A stretch of DNA of 64,000 bases from NCBI GenBank assembly GCA_965263335.1, contig CBDHHE010000001.1, positions 4,898,001 through 4,962,000 on the forward strand, in the 5' to 3' direction. Below, piece after piece: positions 26,150 through 34,088 of the stretch (positions within the stretch are counted from its first letter, which is position 1; each line of letters starts with the position of its first letter). The notes under the pieces are model-generated. The model saw nothing but the letters and a program-made list of their open reading frames with translations, did not search any database and had not been told where the DNA came from. The position numbers and the translations under genes were made by a program. Origin of the DNA: Thermohalobaculum sp965263335 (GTDB lineage Bacteria; Pseudomonadota; Alphaproteobacteria; Rhodobacterales; Rhodobacteraceae).

Positions 26150-26506
26150 TCACATCTCGTGGATCACTTCGAAGCCGCCCATGATCATGCGCTTGGCGTC
26201 GAAGGGCATGCCGCCGGACATGGCCTCGGCCATGCGGGGATCCGAACGCATGTTCCGGGCTGCCACATCGCGGACTTCCTTGGAGGGCCACCTGATCCAG
26301 CCCATGACAACCGTCTCGCCTTCATCGAGCTGGACCGCCTTAGGCAGCGAGGTCACGTCGCCATCCGGCACATGGGTGCCCCAGCACTCGGTGATCGAAA
26401 GGGCGCCGTTGTCCTTGTGGATGGCGGCCATGATCGATGACATCGCCTCATAGGCCGCGCGGTTTGCGGTCGGCACGGGGGCGGCGAAGCACTCGACGTA
26501 ACTCAT
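26150..26506 (-). CDS. DUF1428 (YbaA-like) protein
   Basis: 118-aa cytosolic protein of the DUF1428 family, recognised from MSYVECFAAPVP at the start, the ECWG motif, VVMGWIRWPSKEVRDVA and the ending PFDAKRMIMGGFEVI. The fold is a dimeric alpha/beta-barrel (EthD/antibiotic monooxygenase-like) of unproven function. It lies 10 bp after the methyltransferase gene and 63 bp before preA, within the pre operon. No catalytic role can be inferred. Confidence 0.85.
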   Translation of the reverse strand: MSYVECFAAPVPTANRAAYEAMSSIMAAIHKDNGALSITECWGTHVPDGDVTSLPKAVQLDEGETVVMGWIRWPSKEVRDVAARNMRSDPRMAEAMSGGMPFDAKRMIMGGFEVIHEM

Positions 26507-26516
26507 GGCATTCCTC

Positions 26517-27347
26517 CTATCCAGGGGTGCGCAGGATCAGCTCGGTCGGCTCGATGCGTCCGGCGCCGATGCTGGAGACCATGTTCGCGACTTTCTCGGC
26601 CCGGGTATCGCCCATGAGCAGGTGGATCCCGATCACCGGCGGGCCATCGGCCTCGATCCGCGCGCGTTGTTCGGCAAAGAACCCGAGTGCCGCCTCCCGG
26701 CGGCCGCGTGACGCGATCTCGGTGAAGCCCGCGGCCGACGCGCCGGCGCGGTAGTCGTCCAATGTGGCGAGAAAGGACGTCTCTGGTGTTTCGGCCCAGG
26801 GCACGGGAAAGTCGATCTCCTCGGGGCCGGTTTTCATCACGTCGTAGACCGCGAATGTCGCGCCCGGCTTGAGGACGCGCGCAGCCTCGGACATCAGCCG
26901 GGCCTTGTCGGGCAGGTTCATGCCGACATGGAGCAGCAGGGCCAGATCGAAGCTCTCATCCTCGAACGGCATGTCGAGCGCGCTGCCCTGGCGGAACTGG
27001 GTCGAGCGGTCCATCCCGACCATCTGGCTGAGCGCCGTCGCGGTCTCGACGAACTCCGGCGTGAGGTCGAGGCCCGTCACCGTGGCACCTGTCGCGGAGG
27101 CAACGAAACGTGGCGTCCCGCCGATCCCCGAGCCGATGTCCAGCACCTGCGTGTCCGGGCCGATGTCGAGCTGCTCGAGAAGCGCGCGCGTGGCCGCGAC
27201 ACCGCCGATGTGGAACTCATCGACGGGTTTCAGGTCTTCGGGGCGGGCGCTGTCGGGATCGACACCGGACGCTTCGAGGGCGCTGCGAATGCGCGCAAGC
27301 AATGCGCCGGAGGCGTAGTGTTCTTGAACCTGGGTCTCGAGTGTCAT
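26517..27347 (-). CDS. Class I SAM-dependent methyltransferase
   Basis: 276-aa methyltransferase of the UbiE/Erg6-like type. The SAM motif I reads VLDIGSGIGGTPRFVA (about 69-84). Motif II region GLDLTPEFVETATALSQMVG and post-motif FDLALLLHVGMNLPDK are clear. N-terminal HYASGALLARIRSALEASG resembles glycine/sarcosine- or sterol-type enzymes but does not decide a substrate. It lies between preT and the DUF1428 gene in the dihydropyrimidine dehydrogenase operon. Its role there is not known; it may act on an unrelated substrate. Confidence 0.85.
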   Translation of the reverse strand: MTLETQVQEHYASGALLARIRSALEASGVDPDSARPEDLKPVDEFHIGGVAATRALLEQLDIGPDTQVLDIGSGIGGTPRFVASATGATVTGLDLTPEFVETATALSQMVGMDRSTQFRQGSALDMPFEDESFDLALLLHVGMNLPDKARLMSEAARVLKPGATFAVYDVMKTGPEEIDFPVPWAETPETSFLATLDDYRAGASAAGFTEIASRGRREAALGFFAEQRARIEADGPPVIGIHLLMGDTRAEKVANMVSSIGAGRIEPTELILRTPG

Positions 27348-27381
27348 CTGCGGTCTCCGGCGCCCCCGCTGATTCAGGTTG

Positions 27382-28686
27382 TCAGGGACTCAACGCGCGG
27401 TGAATGGATTCGGCGCAGTCACGCCCTTCGGCGACGGCCGTGACGGTAAGATCGTCGCCACCGGCCGCACAGTCTCCCGCGGCCCAGACGCCGGGCAGCG
27501 ACGTGCGGCCTTCGGCATCCACGGCGATCTTGCTGCCGTGATCGATCTCCAGCGGCATGATGAGCGTCTGGCCGATGGCCAGCAGAATGTGATCGGCGTT
27601 CAGGGCCACGGTCTCGTCCGTGGTCTGGAGTCCGGCCGCTGCGGCGCGCGTGTAGGCGAGCTCGATCCCGCTGACACTTTCCTGGCCGAGGATCCTGACC
27701 GGGGTGAGGTGCTCGCGAATGGTCACGCCCTTCGAGGCAGCGAGATCCTGTTCCCAGCGACTGGCCGGCATCTCGCCGCGTGAGCGTCGGTAGGCGATTG
27801 TCACCGTCTCGGCGCCCAGCAGCTTGGACTGCACGGCGGCGTCGATGGCCGTCATGCCGCCGCCGATGACCACGACATCGCGGCCGATCGGGATCTGCCC
27901 GTGCGGCTCCTGGCGCACGCGGGCGATGAAGGCGACCGCGTCTTCCACGCCCGCGAACTGGTGCCCGTCGATGCCGAGCGTGTTCACCCCGTCGAGCCCG
28001 ATGGCCAGGAGGACCGCGTCGTGCGTCCGCAGCAAGGTGTCGAGGTTCAGATTGCCGCCCAGCCGCTGCCCGGTCTGCAACGTGATGCCGCCGATGCCCA
28101 TGAGCCAGTCGAGTTCACGCGCGGCGAATTCGGCGACGGTCTTGTAGGCCGCGATGCCGTACTCGTTGAGCCCTCCGCCCTTTGGCCGGGCGTCGTAGAG
28201 CGTGACGAGATGGCCGTGCATCGCCAGCCGGTGCGCGCAGGCGAGCCCCGCGGGACCGGCGCCCACGATCCCCACCGTCTTGCCGCTTGCGGGCGCCCGC
28301 GTGTAGGGGTGCGCGCGCTCGGCCATCACCGCATCCGTTGCAAAGCGCTGCAAACGGCCGATGAGCACCGGTTCTCCCTCGGCGGTTTCGCGCACGCAGG
28401 CCTCCTCGCAGAGCGTCTCGGTCGGGCAGACCCGGGCGCACATGCCGCCCAGGATGTTCTGGTCGAGGATGGTGATGCCGGCCGCCTTCGGCTGACCTGC
28501 GGCGATCTGGCGGATGAACATCGGGATGTCGATGTCCGTCGGGCAGGCCGTGACACAGGGTGCGTCATGGCAGAAGTAACAGCGGTCGGCTGCCACCAGG
28601 GCTTCGTGCGCCGACAGCGGTGCGTGCAGGTCCGCGAAGTTCTCGGCAAGTTGGTCGGCCGACAATCGACCGGCGGCGAGCGGCAT
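27382..28686 (-). CDS. preT: NAD-dependent dihydropyrimidine dehydrogenase subunit PreT
   Basis: Electron-input subunit (glutamate synthase small-subunit-like) that takes electrons from NADH and passes them to PreA. 434 aa: an N-terminal Fer4_20 iron-sulfur domain (CYFCHDAPCVTACPTDID, CARVCPTETLCEEACV), an FAD motif GIVGAGPAGLACAHRLA, an NADH motif VVVIGGGMTAIDAA and a late GVWAAGDCA. ATG 28686 is preceded by GATGAGG. The same frame is open far upstream through the antisense of fetAB, but that stretch is a shadow. First gene of the operon preT-methyltransferase-DUF1428-preA. Confidence 0.95.
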   Translation of the reverse strand: MPLAAGRLSADQLAENFADLHAPLSAHEALVAADRCYFCHDAPCVTACPTDIDIPMFIRQIAAGQPKAAGITILDQNILGGMCARVCPTETLCEEACVRETAEGEPVLIGRLQRFATDAVMAERAHPYTRAPASGKTVGIVGAGPAGLACAHRLAMHGHLVTLYDARPKGGGLNEYGIAAYKTVAEFAARELDWLMGIGGITLQTGQRLGGNLNLDTLLRTHDAVLLAIGLDGVNTLGIDGHQFAGVEDAVAFIARVRQEPHGQIPIGRDVVVIGGGMTAIDAAVQSKLLGAETVTIAYRRSRGEMPASRWEQDLAASKGVTIREHLTPVRILGQESVSGIELAYTRAAAAGLQTTDETVALNADHILLAIGQTLIMPLEIDHGSKIAVDAEGRTSLPGVWAAGDCAAGGDDLTVTAVAEGRDCAESIHRALSP

Positions 28687-28735
28687 GGGAGCCTCATCGT
28701 TGGTCGTAGACAGAGGCTCAGTCTCGTCCGATTCA

Positions 28736-28761
28736 AAAATTTTATCAATTGGAAAAATTTT
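28736..28761. promoter_or_regulatory. AT-rich inverted repeat upstream of preT, possible weak RutR site
   Basis: A 26-bp inverted repeat: arm AAAATTTT (28736-28743), centre CAATTG (28746-28751), arm AAAATTTT (28754-28761). Aligned at its centre, 28741-28756 matches 10 of 14 defined positions of the RutR consensus TTGACCAnnTGGTCAA. It lies about 50 bp upstream of preT and 68 bp upstream of the fetA-like start, in a strikingly AT-rich stretch that should also hold the divergent promoters. The RutR reading is tentative. Confidence 0.45.
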
Positions 28762-28828
28762 ACATGTTTCGGGCGGTGACGGCCTCGTTGCGCTAAGGTT
28801 CAGAGGCGCGGCAAACCGGGACCCACTC

Positions 28829-29431
28829 GTGCTCGAGATCACCGACCTGAGGACCACGCTGATCGGACCGGTGTCGTTGAGCATCGGTGCGGGCGAGATC
28901 GTGGCTGTGATGGGGGCCTCGGGCGCGGGCAAATCGCTGCTCTTGCGGGCGATTGTCGATCTCGACCCAAACGAGGGGCGGGTGCGCCTTGGCGACACGC
29001 AGCGTGAGCGGGTACCTGCGGACCGGTGGCGGCGTCTGGTTGCGATGGTGCCCGCCGAAAGCGGCTGGTGGGCCGATCGCGTCGGGGAGCACTTCCGCGC
29101 CGGGGACACCCCGAGGCCGGTGCTCGAGGCTATGGGCCTGCCCGAAGCGCTGGACTGGGAGGTGGCGCGCCTCTCGTCGGGGGAACGCCACCGCATTGCC
29201 ATCGTGCGGGCGCTCTGTGGCGCCCCCGGGGCGCTGCTGCTCGACGAGCCAACCGCCGCATTGGACGACGCGGCGACCGCGGCGGTCGAGGCGCTGATCC
29301 GGGCCGAGGCCGAACGGGGCGCCTGCGTTCTGCTGGTCACCCACGACCGCGCGCAGGCCGAACGGCTGGCGCAGCGCCGGTTCCATCTGGCTGCGGGCAG
29401 GCTCCAAGCCGAGGGCGAGGGCGTGGCATGA
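28829..29431 (+). CDS. ABC transporter ATP-binding protein, FetA-like
   Basis: 200-aa ATPase partner of the FetB-like permease. Walker A MGASGAGKSLLLRAI, signature LSSGERHRIAIVRAL, Walker B ALLLDEPTAALDD and switch His LLVTHDRAQA. E. coli FetA/FetB exports iron and helps with oxidative stress. I choose GTG 28829 (reading LEITDLRTTL afterwards), because the family starts at that point; the open frame from 28685 would add a non-conserved 48 residues overlapping divergent preT. Overlaps the permease start as ATGA. Confidence 0.85.
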   Translation: MLEITDLRTTLIGPVSLSIGAGEIVAVMGASGAGKSLLLRAIVDLDPNEGRVRLGDTQRERVPADRWRRLVAMVPAESGWWADRVGEHFRAGDTPRPVLEAMGLPEALDWEVARLSSGERHRIAIVRALCGAPGALLLDEPTAALDDAATAAVEALIRAEAERGACVLLVTHDRAQAERLAQRRFHLAAGRLQAEGEGVA

Positions 29432-30234
29432 GCGGCTACATCCCGCTCTCGGCCGGGGACCTGATCCTGGCGTCGCTGTTTCTGGTGCTGAACGCCGGAT
29501 GTTCGATTGTCCTGCGCCTCGGGTTGGCCCGCCAGCTTGCCGTTGCCGCGGTGCGCATGGTGGTTCAGCTCCTGATGGTGGGGCTGTTGCTGAAGGCGGT
29601 ATTCGATGCCGGATCGCCCTGGATCACGGCGCTGGTGGCGGCGGCGATGGTGGCGTTTGCCGGGCGCGAAATCTGGGCGCGGCAGGAACGGCGCTTGAAG
29701 GGGCTCTGGGGTGTGACGCTCGGGGCCACGGCGATGATGCTGGCCGGGACGCTCGTGACGGTGGTGGCGCTGACGAGCCAGATCCAGCCCGCGCCCTGGT
29801 GGTCGCCCCAGTTCGCGCTGCCGCTGTTCGGGATGATCCTCGGCAACACGATGACCGGTGTGAGCCTCGGGCTCGACACCCTGCACACGGTGCTCGATCG
29901 TGAGCGACGCGCCATCGAGGCACAGCTCCTGCTGGGGTACCCGCGCAGGACGGCCTTGCTGCCAGCGCTGCGCCGTGCCCTCAGAAGCGGCTTCACGCCG
30001 ATCATCAACTCGATGGCGGCAACCGGGGTGGTCTCGCTCCCGGGAATGATGACGGGGCAAATTCTCTCGGGCGTCGATCCGCAGGAGGCGGTGAAGTACC
30101 AGCTCCTGATCATGTTCCTGATCGCCGGGGCCACCGGTCTGGGCGTGCTCGGTGCGGTGCTGGCGAGCGCATGGCGGCTCACTGATCATCGCCACAGGCT
30201 GCGCCTCGACCGTCTTGGCGACGCCGTGCCCTGA
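29428..30234 (+). CDS. fetB: ABC transporter permease, FetB/UPF0014 family
   Basis: 268-aa permease of the UPF0014 (YbbM/FetB) family with about seven hydrophobic segments. Family-typical regions: LRLGLARQLAVAAVRMVVQL near the start, GMILGNTMTGVSLGLDTL mid-protein, and LPGMMTGQILSGVDPQEAVKYQLLIMF late. Role by homology: iron efflux with FetA. Whether it carries iron here cannot be seen. Its end is only 45 bp before the TPP riboswitch, with no clear terminator between them. Confidence 0.88.
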   Translation: MSGYIPLSAGDLILASLFLVLNAGCSIVLRLGLARQLAVAAVRMVVQLLMVGLLLKAVFDAGSPWITALVAAAMVAFAGREIWARQERRLKGLWGVTLGATAMMLAGTLVTVVALTSQIQPAPWWSPQFALPLFGMILGNTMTGVSLGLDTLHTVLDRERRAIEAQLLLGYPRRTALLPALRRALRSGFTPIINSMAATGVVSLPGMMTGQILSGVDPQEAVKYQLLIMFLIAGATGLGVLGAVLASAWRLTDHRHRLRLDRLGDAVP

Positions 30235-30279
30235 CCCCGCCCTTGCCAATCGCTGCCGGTTTGGCTAACTCGGGGTTGA

Positions 30280-30370
30280 CCGTTGGGGTGCCAAGTGGCT
30301 GAGAGGCGTGCCGCCATGGGCGGGGCCAACCCATCGAACCTGATCCGGATCATGCCGGCGAAGGGAACGG
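30280..30370 (+). ncRNA. TPP riboswitch (THI element)
   Basis: Closing stem CCGTT (30280-30284) pairs with AACGG (30366-30370). The conserved aptamer cores are intact: GGGGTGCC ... CTGAGAG on the 5' side, and GAACCTGATCCGGATCATGC followed by CGGCGAAGGGAA on the 3' side. It lies 58 bases before the GTG start of thiD. No U-tract terminator follows, so control is probably by hiding the ribosome site (AAGGGAGAG) of thiD, typical of Gram-negative TPP switches. It should turn the thi operon off when thiamine pyrophosphate is abundant. Confidence 0.95.
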
Positions 30371-30428
30371 GATCGCAGCCGAGATGCTGAAGATGCGCCG
30401 CCCTCCGCCGAATGGAAGGGAGAGCCGC

Positions 30429-31256
30429 GTGGCCGAAGGACCGACATCGCATCAGCGCACCGTTCCGGTGGCGCTGACCATTGCCGGCTCGGACAGCGGC
30501 GGCGGTGCCGGCGTGCAGGCGGACCTGAAGACGTTCTCGGCGCTCGGCGTCTACGGGGCCAGCGTGATCACTGCCCTCACCGCCCAGAACACCCGTGCGG
30601 TAACGGCGGTGCACGAAGCGCCGCCCGAGATCGTGACCGCCCAGATCGACGCCGTGTTCGACGATCTGCCCGTTGGTGCGGTGAAGATCGGCATGCTGTC
30701 CTCGGTCGCGATCATCGATGCGGTGGCAGGTGCGCTTGACGAGGTCGTGGCGCCCGTGGTGCTCGATCCCGTGATGATCGCCAAATCCGGGGATGCGCTG
30801 CTCGCCGATGCAGCGGTGGACCGTCTGAGAGAACTGGTGCGTCTGGTCGATGTCGTGACCCCCAACCTGCCGGAGGCGGCGCGCCTGCTGGAGACAGCTC
30901 CGGCCACGTCGCCGGGCGATGCCGAGGCGCAGGCGCGCGCGTTGCTGGCGCTCGGTGCGGGGGCGGTGCTCCTGAAGGGCGGTCACGCCGATGGACCGGT
31001 CTGCACCGATCTCCTGTTGACGGGCGACGGCATGCTCCGCTTCGAAGCGCCGCGTCAGGTGACGCGCAACACCCATGGCACGGGCTGCACCTACGCTGCC
31101 GCGATCGCTGCGGGACTGGCATGCGGGCTCGCGCTGCCCGAGGCGGTCGGGCGCGCGCACGGCTATCTCCAGGGCGCGATCAAGGCGGCCGACGGGCTCG
31201 GCATCGGGTCCGGGCATGGCCCGGTGCATCACTTCCATGCGATGTGGGCGCAATGA
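30429..31256 (+). CDS. thiD: Hydroxymethylpyrimidine/phosphomethylpyrimidine kinase ThiD
   Basis: Kinase that phosphorylates HMP to HMP-PP for thiamine synthesis. 275 aa of the ribokinase fold: VALTIAGSDSGGGAGVQADL at the start, VLDPVMIAKSGD, VVTPNLPEA, VLLKGGHADG and the anion-hole motif NTHGTGCTYAAAIAA. The start is GTG 30429 behind AAGGGAGAG; an in-frame ATG at 30384 has a poor ribosome site and adds a basic non-conserved tail. First gene of the thi operon, under the TPP riboswitch; its stop overlaps thiO as ATGA. Confidence 0.94.
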   Translation: MAEGPTSHQRTVPVALTIAGSDSGGGAGVQADLKTFSALGVYGASVITALTAQNTRAVTAVHEAPPEIVTAQIDAVFDDLPVGAVKIGMLSSVAIIDAVAGALDEVVAPVVLDPVMIAKSGDALLADAAVDRLRELVRLVDVVTPNLPEAARLLETAPATSPGDAEAQARALLALGAGAVLLKGGHADGPVCTDLLLTGDGMLRFEAPRQVTRNTHGTGCTYAAAIAAGLACGLALPEAVGRAHGYLQGAIKAADGLGIGSGHGPVHHFHAMWAQ

Positions 31257-32221
31257 CGCGCTCGGTGGTCATCGGTGCCGGAGTTGCCGGGCTCACGCTG
31301 GCGACAGAGCTGGTCGAGGCGGGCCATTCGGTCACCGTCATCGACCGCTCGGAGGAGCTGGGCCCGGCGCAGTGCTCATGGTGGGCGGGCGGCATGCTTG
31401 CCCCCTGGTGCGAACGCGAGAGTGCCGAGCCTGCAGTGGTGGATCTGGGCGCATCGGCGGCCGCGTGGTGGGCCGCGCGCGTGCCCGGTGTCGAGCGGCG
31501 CGGCACGCTGGTCGTCGCACCCGCGCGCGACCGCGCCGAGCTTGACCGCTTTGCCCGGCGCACCGAGGCGCATCGAAAACTCGACGCCGATGAGCTGTCG
31601 GAGCTCGAGCCCGATCTTGCAGGGCGGTTCCGGACGGGCCTCTATTTCGACGCCGAGGCGCATCTCGATCCGCGCCGGGCACTGGCTTCGCTGGCTTCGC
31701 GGGTAACAGAGCGGGGCGCGGCACTGCAGTTCGGCACCGAACGCGTGCCGGATGCCGACATCGTGTTCGACTGCCGTGGGCTTGCCGCGCGGGCGCTGTT
31801 GCCGGGCTTGCGCGGCGTGAAGGGCGAGATGCTCCTGGTGCGCGCGCCGGACATCGGCCTGTCGCGCCCGGTGCGCCTGCTGCACCCGCGCCACCCGCTC
31901 TACATTGTGCCCCGCGGGGACGGGGTCTTCATGCTCGGGGCCACGATGGTGGAGTCCGATGACCGGACGCGGATCACCGCGCGCTCGATGCTCGAGCTGC
32001 TGGGGGCCGCCTATGCCCTGCATCCGGCATTCGCCGAGGCCGAGATCCTCGAGACCGGTGTCGATGTCCGGCCCGCCTTCCCCGACAACCTGCCGGATGT
32101 GCGCGTTGCGGGCGGCCGCATCTGCATCAACGGTCTCTTCCGGCACGGCTTCCTGCTTGCCCCCGCCATGGCACGCCGGGCGGTCGAGATGGCGCAGCAG
32201 CCGGTGGAGCGCTCGGCATGA
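31253..32221 (+). CDS. thiO: Glycine oxidase ThiO
   Basis: FAD-dependent glycine oxidase supplying dehydroglycine for the thiazole ring under aerobic conditions. 322 aa of the DAO family: FAD motif VVIGAGVAGLTLATEL, then GPAQCSWWAGGMLAPWCE, LHPRHPLYIVPRGDGVFMLG and the late segment CINGLFRHGFLLAPAMA. Coupled by ATGA overlaps to thiD and thiS. The presence of ThiO rather than the anaerobic ThiH fits an aerobic organism. Confidence 0.93.
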   Translation: MTRSVVIGAGVAGLTLATELVEAGHSVTVIDRSEELGPAQCSWWAGGMLAPWCERESAEPAVVDLGASAAAWWAARVPGVERRGTLVVAPARDRAELDRFARRTEAHRKLDADELSELEPDLAGRFRTGLYFDAEAHLDPRRALASLASRVTERGAALQFGTERVPDADIVFDCRGLAARALLPGLRGVKGEMLLVRAPDIGLSRPVRLLHPRHPLYIVPRGDGVFMLGATMVESDDRTRITARSMLELLGAAYALHPAFAEAEILETGVDVRPAFPDNLPDVRVAGGRICINGLFRHGFLLAPAMARRAVEMAQQPVERSA

Positions 32222-32415
32222 AGATCCGTCTCAACGGGACCGAAACCGAGATCGCGTCGCGACGCCTTGACCAGGCGCTCGACGAGCTTGGCTACGGTGG
32301 TGCGCTGGTCGCCACTGCGGTGAACGGCGATTTCGTGCCCAAGGATGCGCGGTCGTGCACGCAGCTCGATGAAGCGGATCGCCTGGAAGTTGTCGCACCG
32401 CTGAAGGGGGGATGA
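32218..32415 (+). CDS. thiS: Sulfur carrier protein ThiS
   Basis: 65-aa ubiquitin-like sulfur carrier. It ends in the required Gly-Gly (LEVVAPLKGG), which is adenylated and converted to the thiocarboxylate that donates sulfur to ThiG. Beta-grasp pattern MKIRLNGTETEIASRRLDQAL and VATAVNGDFVPKD is typical. Overlaps both thiO and thiG. The activating enzyme ThiF is not in the window. Confidence 0.95.
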   Translation: MKIRLNGTETEIASRRLDQALDELGYGGALVATAVNGDFVPKDARSCTQLDEADRLEVVAPLKGG

Positions 32416-33188
32416 TGGTCCGCTTCTATGACGTCGAGGTCGAAAGCCGGCTGATGCTGGGCACCGCACTCTATCCCTCGCCGCACGTCATGGCAGAGGC
32501 GGTGCGGGCGTCGGGCACCGACATCGTGACCGTCTCGCTCCGGCGCGAATCCGCCGACGCCCGGGCCGGGCAGGCGTTCTGGCAGATCGTTCGCGATCTC
32601 GGCGTGCGCGTCCTGCCCAACACCGCCGGGTGCCACACGGTCAAGGAGGCCGTCACCACCGCGCAGATGGCGCGCGAGGTCTTCGCCACCCCCTGGATCA
32701 AGCTCGAGGTGATCGGCGAGGAGGACACGCTGCAGCCTGACCTGTTCGGTCTGGTCGAGGCGGCACGGGTTCTTGCCGATGACGGCTTCGAGGTCTTTCC
32801 CTACACCACCGAGGATCTGGTCGCTGCGGAGCGCCTGATCGAGGCGGGGTGCAAGGTCCTGATGCCGTGGGGCGCCCCGATCGGCTCGGGGTTGGGACTG
32901 ACGAACCGCCAGGGTCTCGAACGCCTGCGGGGACACTTCCCCGATGTGCCGCTTGTCGTCGATGCGGGCATCGGCCTGCCCAGCCATGCCGCCGCGGCGA
33001 TGGAGATGGGCTATGATGCGGTGCTTCTGAACACCGCAGTCGCCAAGGCGGGCGATCCTGCCCTGATGGCGGCGGCGATGCGGGATGCGGTGGTCGCGGG
33101 TCGCGCGGCCTATGAGGCGGACCCGATGACACCCAGGGACATGGCAAGCCCGTCCACGCCCGTGATGGGCAAGGCGTTTCTCTCATGA
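32412..33188 (+). CDS. thiG: Thiazole synthase ThiG
   Basis: Condenses deoxyxylulose 5-phosphate, dehydroglycine and ThiS-thiocarboxylate into the thiazole. 258-aa TIM barrel with SRLMLGTALYPSP, LPNTAGCHTVKEAV, the catalytic-lysine segment WIKLEVIGEE, VLMPWGAPIGSGLGL, VVDAGIGLPSHAA and DAVLLNTAVAKAGDP. Two adjacent start codons (ATGATG); the first overlaps the thiS stop. Ends overlapping thiE. Confidence 0.96.
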   Translation: MMVRFYDVEVESRLMLGTALYPSPHVMAEAVRASGTDIVTVSLRRESADARAGQAFWQIVRDLGVRVLPNTAGCHTVKEAVTTAQMAREVFATPWIKLEVIGEEDTLQPDLFGLVEAARVLADDGFEVFPYTTEDLVAAERLIEAGCKVLMPWGAPIGSGLGLTNRQGLERLRGHFPDVPLVVDAGIGLPSHAAAAMEMGYDAVLLNTAVAKAGDPALMAAAMRDAVVAGRAAYEADPMTPRDMASPSTPVMGKAFLS

Positions 33189-33796
33189 GCCTCGACCGGT
33201 TCTACCCGATCTGGGATTCCGCCGAGTGGTTTCGCACGCTGCTGCCGCTCGGCGTCAAGCTGGTGCAGTTGCGGATCAAGAACCTGTCGGGGCCGGCGCT
33301 GGATGCGGAGATCGAGGCGGTGCGGGATCTCTGTGCCGCGCATGATGCGCAGCTCATCCTCAACGACTACTGGCGCGAAGCGATCGATCTTGGCTGCGAC
33401 TATGTGCACCTCGGCCAGGAAGACCTCGATGACGCCGATGTGCCCGCGATCCGGCGCGCCGGGATCCGGCTTGGCATCTCGACGCACGATCATGCCGAGC
33501 TTGACCGCGCGCTGTCGCTCTCGCCGGACTATGTGGCGTTGGGCCCGATCTACCCCACCATCCTGAAGAAGATGCGGTGGCAGGAGCAGGGGCTGGACCG
33601 TCTGGCCGAGTGGCGCCGGCTGGTGGGTGACATTCCCCTGGTGGCGATCGGCGGCTTCACGGTCGAGCGCGCCGCCGGTGCCTTTGCAGCGGGTGCCGAC
33701 GTCGTCTCGGTGGTCACGGACATCACGCGCAATGCGGATCCCGAGGGCCGCACGCAGGCGTGGATTGCGGCAACCCGAGGCGGCCGCGGCCCCTGA
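33185..33796 (+). CDS. thiE: Thiamine phosphate synthase ThiE
   Basis: Joins HMP-PP and the thiazole phosphate to thiamine phosphate. 203-aa TIM barrel; recognisable parts are VKLVQLRIKNLSG, LILNDYWREAIDLGCDYVHL, GQEDLDDADV, LGISTHDHAELDRAL, VALGPIYPT and VAIGGFTVERA. The phosphate-binding and Mg sites (ND, GQEDL) are intact. Last gene of the operon. thiC, which makes HMP-P, is absent, so HMP comes from a gene elsewhere or from salvage through ThiD. Confidence 0.94.
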   Translation: MSLDRFYPIWDSAEWFRTLLPLGVKLVQLRIKNLSGPALDAEIEAVRDLCAAHDAQLILNDYWREAIDLGCDYVHLGQEDLDDADVPAIRRAGIRLGISTHDHAELDRALSLSPDYVALGPIYPTILKKMRWQEQGLDRLAEWRRLVGDIPLVAIGGFTVERAAGAFAAGADVVSVVTDITRNADPEGRTQAWIAATRGGRGP

Positions 33797-33811
33797 GGCG
33801 CATGATGCGCC
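33795..33811 (+). terminator. Short hairpin at the end of the thi operon
   Basis: Arms AGGCGCA and TGCGCCT around a three-base loop, overlapping the thiE stop codon. A T-tract does not follow directly, so it is a weak terminator candidate or an mRNA-stabilising 3' hairpin. The next 150 bases are AT-rich and without a gene. Confidence 0.4.
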
Positions 33812-34088
33812 TACAGGAGCGGAAGACTCCAAGTATTAAAATTTCTGTCATGTTGCTTGTTCTCAACAGAACTTCTGCCGTCAGTTTAGGGCAAGGAAAC
33901 GCCAACAACTAACGCGCGAAAAGCGTAAATATTGGGCAGTTTTAGCTCACATTTTCGTCAAAATCAGGCGTATGGTCCCGCCAGCACGGACTGGATTCGG
34001 GGTCTCGCGCCCTGGTGCATCGGGACGTGCCGTCCATCGCAGTTGTCGATGGGGCGTGTTGTGTACGGCGTCGAGTGAGGAGTTTTGT

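Noticed and set aside
28687..30249. Leftward open frame continuing from preT across the fetA/fetB genes
   Set aside because: It is low-complexity Arg/Pro/His-rich antisense of two clear ABC genes; preT has a good start at 28686.
30384..30428. Upstream ATG for thiD
   Set aside because: It adds a non-conserved basic stretch and lacks a ribosome site, while GTG 30429 has AAGGGAGAG.
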